Assembly: GCA_025786725.1 (NCBI GenBank)
Contig: JAHLTZ010000134.1
Location: 1-23,533, forward strand
Direction: 5' to 3'
Length of the DNA: 23,533 nucleotides
DNA from: Syncephalis fuscata
Lineage: Eukaryota > Zoopagomycota > Zoopagomycetes > Zoopagales > Piptocephalidaceae
Of this stretch, positions 20,258 through 23,533 are shown in pieces. The translations under genes and the position numbers were made by a program. Every line of letters starts with the position of its first letter. The stretch's first letter is position 1. The notes beneath the pieces are model-generated. The model saw nothing but the letters and a program-made list of their open reading frames with translations, was not told where the DNA came from and made no database searches.

Positions 20258-23200
20258 ATGAATGGGCGTGACCGTCAGATGTCGGGTGCATCTACGCTAC
20301 CCGATGACCGTGGTGGTGGATCCTATGCTAACTATCCAACACCATCTTCTATGACACCATATGCCAATGGTGGAGGAGATGCTTTAGCCGAACAAGTAAG
20401 TTAAATATATAGCTATAATAGAATGATTAATAACCTATTATGAATAGGAGGCACATCGATATTATCAACAACAACAACAACAACATCGATCTATGCATAC
20501 ATCGTCTCATACTACTTCACATCGACACGGTTATACATCTCAATCTGATTTGGAAGCATCTGCTTTACATTATCATCACCAACAACAACAACAGCAGCAG
20601 CAGCACAGCAGCAACAACACAACAGTCGCACCATCACCACCATCAACAACAACAACAACAACAGGCAGCATCATATCATCAGCGTCCCTCGCATGGCTAT
20701 CATACTTCGTCTTCATCTGGACATTCAGCCAATTATATGCAAAAGCCTTCAAGCTCACATAGTACGGCACATCAATATCCATATCACCACAATTTGCATA
20801 CAATGCACCATGGCTCTTCACTATCACCGGTACAGCCACCACGATCTGCTTATGCGTATACCGGCCATTCGTCTACGCATCATCCACACCAACCACAACA
20901 AACAGCTCAAACACCAGTGCAACATTATCGTGAGCCTGTAACACCGGTACAACAACACTTTCAATCTAAATATGCCGATAAACCAAATCATAATGACGCA
21001 GCTGATGCAATGAATGCCTATAGACATACACATCATGCCTATCATCCACACGACCGCCGTGGATCTATATCGCACTCGCATGCTCATATGACACATCCAA
21101 CATCAAGCCCTGCTTACCATTCGGTTGCACGTCAAAGTGAATCCGCAGCCACGATGCATCATCGACAACAAGGCCTACCGAGTAGTGGCAGTACAGCAAG
21201 TAGACATATGATGGATCCACGCTACACATCACATAACTACATGGGCACTTCATCTGGCCGATCTGATTCTAGAGTAAGTTAATTAGACTAATTTATTGAT
21301 TTATAACAATATTAATGAATGATATAGTTGCACTATTCAGCCGATCATCGAGAATCGCACGTTAATAGTAGTGGCATGCCTAGTAGTCATGATCCAAATA
21401 TGGCTTATACTGCTAGTTCAGCACATACAACCGGATCACACGTACATTCTAGTGGTGGTGGTGTGGTGTACGTGAAGTATGGGAACGAGGTGACAGAAGA
21501 GCCCATAATGTACCAAATGATTGGATGGAGTCTAATCGACCTGGAACAAGTTATCATGATATACATGATGAACGAGCATATCGTCAAGTGCCACCAGCAT
21601 CTACAAAATCATCGGTAGTAACACAGCAGCAGCACCACCACCACCACCAAATGCTACTACACCCACGATAGCCAGTGGACGTCATCGTGCTTCATCCATT
21701 TCATCGAATAAAATGATATCTACACGACAAGAACAGCATCCACATCATCAACACCACCAGCAGCATCATTCACAACAACAGCAACAACAGTCATCGTCAC
21801 AGCAACAGCAACAGCATCAGCATCACCCATTGGCGCCATCAACACCAGCATCTGGATATTCATCGCATACACCCAATCATACATTACCAAGTCATGCTAA
21901 ATCGTCACAGATAAATCAACAGTCAGAATTGCGTCCTCGTTCAGCATCAACTAGTATTTATCCTACCAATGGAGATATGTTGCCTGGACCAAATGAATTA
22001 AAACGAAAAGCGGAACAGCCACGTACAAGTTCTAGTATTGCACCTACACCGCCATTATCAAAACAAATGGCTACTTCAGAAGTGACAAAGCACGATACTA
22101 TGCATAGCGCCAACACTGGCATAGAACGTACTCATGCTTATACGGCAGATACACATAGAGCGAGTCAGCATCAACATGTGCCAACAAGCCATATTCAAAC
22201 GGAACAGCAGTGGAGAGATGCGCGATATTTACAGACTCAAGCTGCTTATCGACATATTGGACGACGTGCATCGAAAGATATGCTAGAACCCGACACGAAT
22301 ACACCTATGGAAATGACGCCATCTTCCGAAAACTGTATGATAATTCGTCTTCGGCCAATGCTTCATCTGCACATAGCTCTTTATATTATAATCGTGAAGA
22401 TATAATGCATAATACACTGCCTCGTCGACGTCGTAGAAGTTCTGTTTATGCCATGGGCGACAAGCCATTAATGCCACCATATTCAAGTACAAAACCGGCC
22501 CCACTTGGCAATGACCATAGTGAGCATTTACCGCCAAAAGGATTGACTGAAAATGATGCAGCCAACATTCTATGTAGTCTTCATCATGTGCAGCCCTCAG
22601 CGGCCGAATTAGACACTGAAGCAGTCGATTCACCAGCAAATTTAATTAACATGGCTCGTGAAAAGGCCGCCAACGAACTAATCCACGTAGAATTGGATCC
22701 AGTTGTTGCAGCATGGGCAGCGGGTAAACGTGCAACATTACTTGCTTCATGTGAACCGGTCATGTCACCCTATGGACCACAACATATAGTATCGGAACCC
22801 GAGCTAGCCGAAGAGGAGGAAGAGGAAGAAGAAGAGGAAGAAGAGGACGTAAAAACTAATACAAAAGTGCCACTTTCACGATCCAGTACATTAAATTCAG
22901 ATCGACAAGATGACGATAATGATCATAATGGTGGTAGTAATAATGGTGGTGCAGCTATTTCATCGCATTCATCTGCCGATTCGTATTCGACCGCCAACGA
23001 TACAGGTAAAGAACCAAATGGACGTGACCATACAAGTTCGGGCAACGACAAACAGCACACATATACGTCGAATAGGTATAACAATACTGCATCTACATCA
23101 AATGGCCATCAATACAATACAACAGAAAGAAGTACACAAAAACGACGAGCCTCTGAGGCTGGTTTAAAAGAAGGAGACAATGAGGATGGCACCATGTCAA

Positions 23201-23533
23201 CCAAGCGTATTCTACTGCCAGAATCGACAGCTACCACATTAGCACCACCAATAATGATTGATATCAGCGATTCAGAAGAGACGAGCGAGCATAAGAACCG
23301 CTTTCAACACTGCCTACGATGTCAGTGGCGGTAACATGTAATCAAACATCGCCCACTTCTACTTTAAATTCTGTCACTAGTGAAATGAATGGTAAACATT
23401 TACCGGATATTGAATTACGCGCCACCACACCATCGACTGAATCGGATGAAAATGGCATAGAAGAACTATCGGATACATCAAACATAACGGTATAAGGACG
23501 TCTAATGGCGAGGACAGTCAGCAAAATACAGCA
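20258..23533 (+). CDS. Gln/His/Ser-rich intrinsically disordered protein, regulator-like (3' partial, several frame breaks)
   Basis: Exon 1 (20258-20395, MNGRDRQMSG... to DALAEQ) splices in phase to 20448, and a second intron is 21274-21327. The product is low complexity: poly-Q and poly-H tracts, Ser/Thr/Pro-rich stretches, basic patches (LKRKAE, PRRRRRSS, QKRRAS) and a Glu-rich run at about 22812-22848. There is no enzymatic domain. A hydrophobic-acidic IMIDISDSEE near the end looks like a SUMO-interacting motif, and four RRxS sites fit protein kinase A. Together they suggest a nuclear or RNA-associated regulator; this is inference. The coding frame changes at about 20604-20619 (two steps), 21455-21468, 21615-21635, 22313, 23301-23312 and 23480-23490. 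Protein-like sequence resumes in the new frame each time and each step equals one missing base. It may be a damaged gene, a gene with sequencing errors or, less likely, one needing recoding. The true stop may lie beyond the window. Confidence 0.65.

Noticed and set aside
20448-21282. Introns as an explanation for the frame changes in the Q/H-rich gene
   Set aside because: The two clear introns have standard GTAAGT donors and tag acceptors and are in phase; the frame changes lie inside exon sequence with no donor-acceptor pair around them.

Overview
The window looks like nuclear DNA of a fungus, probably an early-diverging (non-Dikarya) lineage. It is AT-rich. The genes carry many short spliceosomal introns (about 46-96 nt) with GTAAGT-type donors and TAG or CAG acceptors, and coding stretches stand in AT-rich spacers full of low-complexity DNA. 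A fungal-type dihydroxy-acid dehydratase, a PH-C2-RasGAP protein and a Ste7/MEK-type MAPK kinase fit a fungus. A dihydropteridine reductase points away from Dikarya. The exact taxon is inference.

Layout. 1-2139 (+): 3' part of a protein kinase with a coiled-coil and a lysine-rich tail. 2140-3578: spacer with small inverted repeats and a GT-rich tract. 3579-6455 (+): an 11-exon RasGAP gene that reconstructs cleanly to 753 aa. 6851-8180 (-): a 6-exon MAPK kinase, 334 aa, convergent with the RasGAP gene. 10008-11094 (-): a 7-exon dihydropteridine reductase, 232 aa. 11095-16400: a gene-poor 5.3-kb stretch holding two diverged ~330-bp direct repeats, a near-perfect 236-bp tandem duplication and, between them, a 48-codon gene for a secreted peptide precursor (13444-13590, -). 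16407-18856 (+): the ILV3-type dehydratase, about 12 exons, conserved part intact. 20258-23533 (+): a Gln/His/Ser-rich disordered protein, truncated by the window end, whose reading frame is broken about seven times.

Themes. The RasGAP, the MAPKK and the upstream kinase are signalling proteins, but nothing shows they are co-regulated. The dehydratase serves branched-chain amino acid synthesis and the reductase serves pterin recycling. The two most unusual items are the peptide precursor (signal peptide, dibasic site, ten-residue C-terminus ending Gly-Arg, repeat-rich upstream DNA) and the Q/H-rich gene, where every frame break has the same sign, as if one base were missing each time, while about 5.6 kb of conserved coding sequence next to it has no break.
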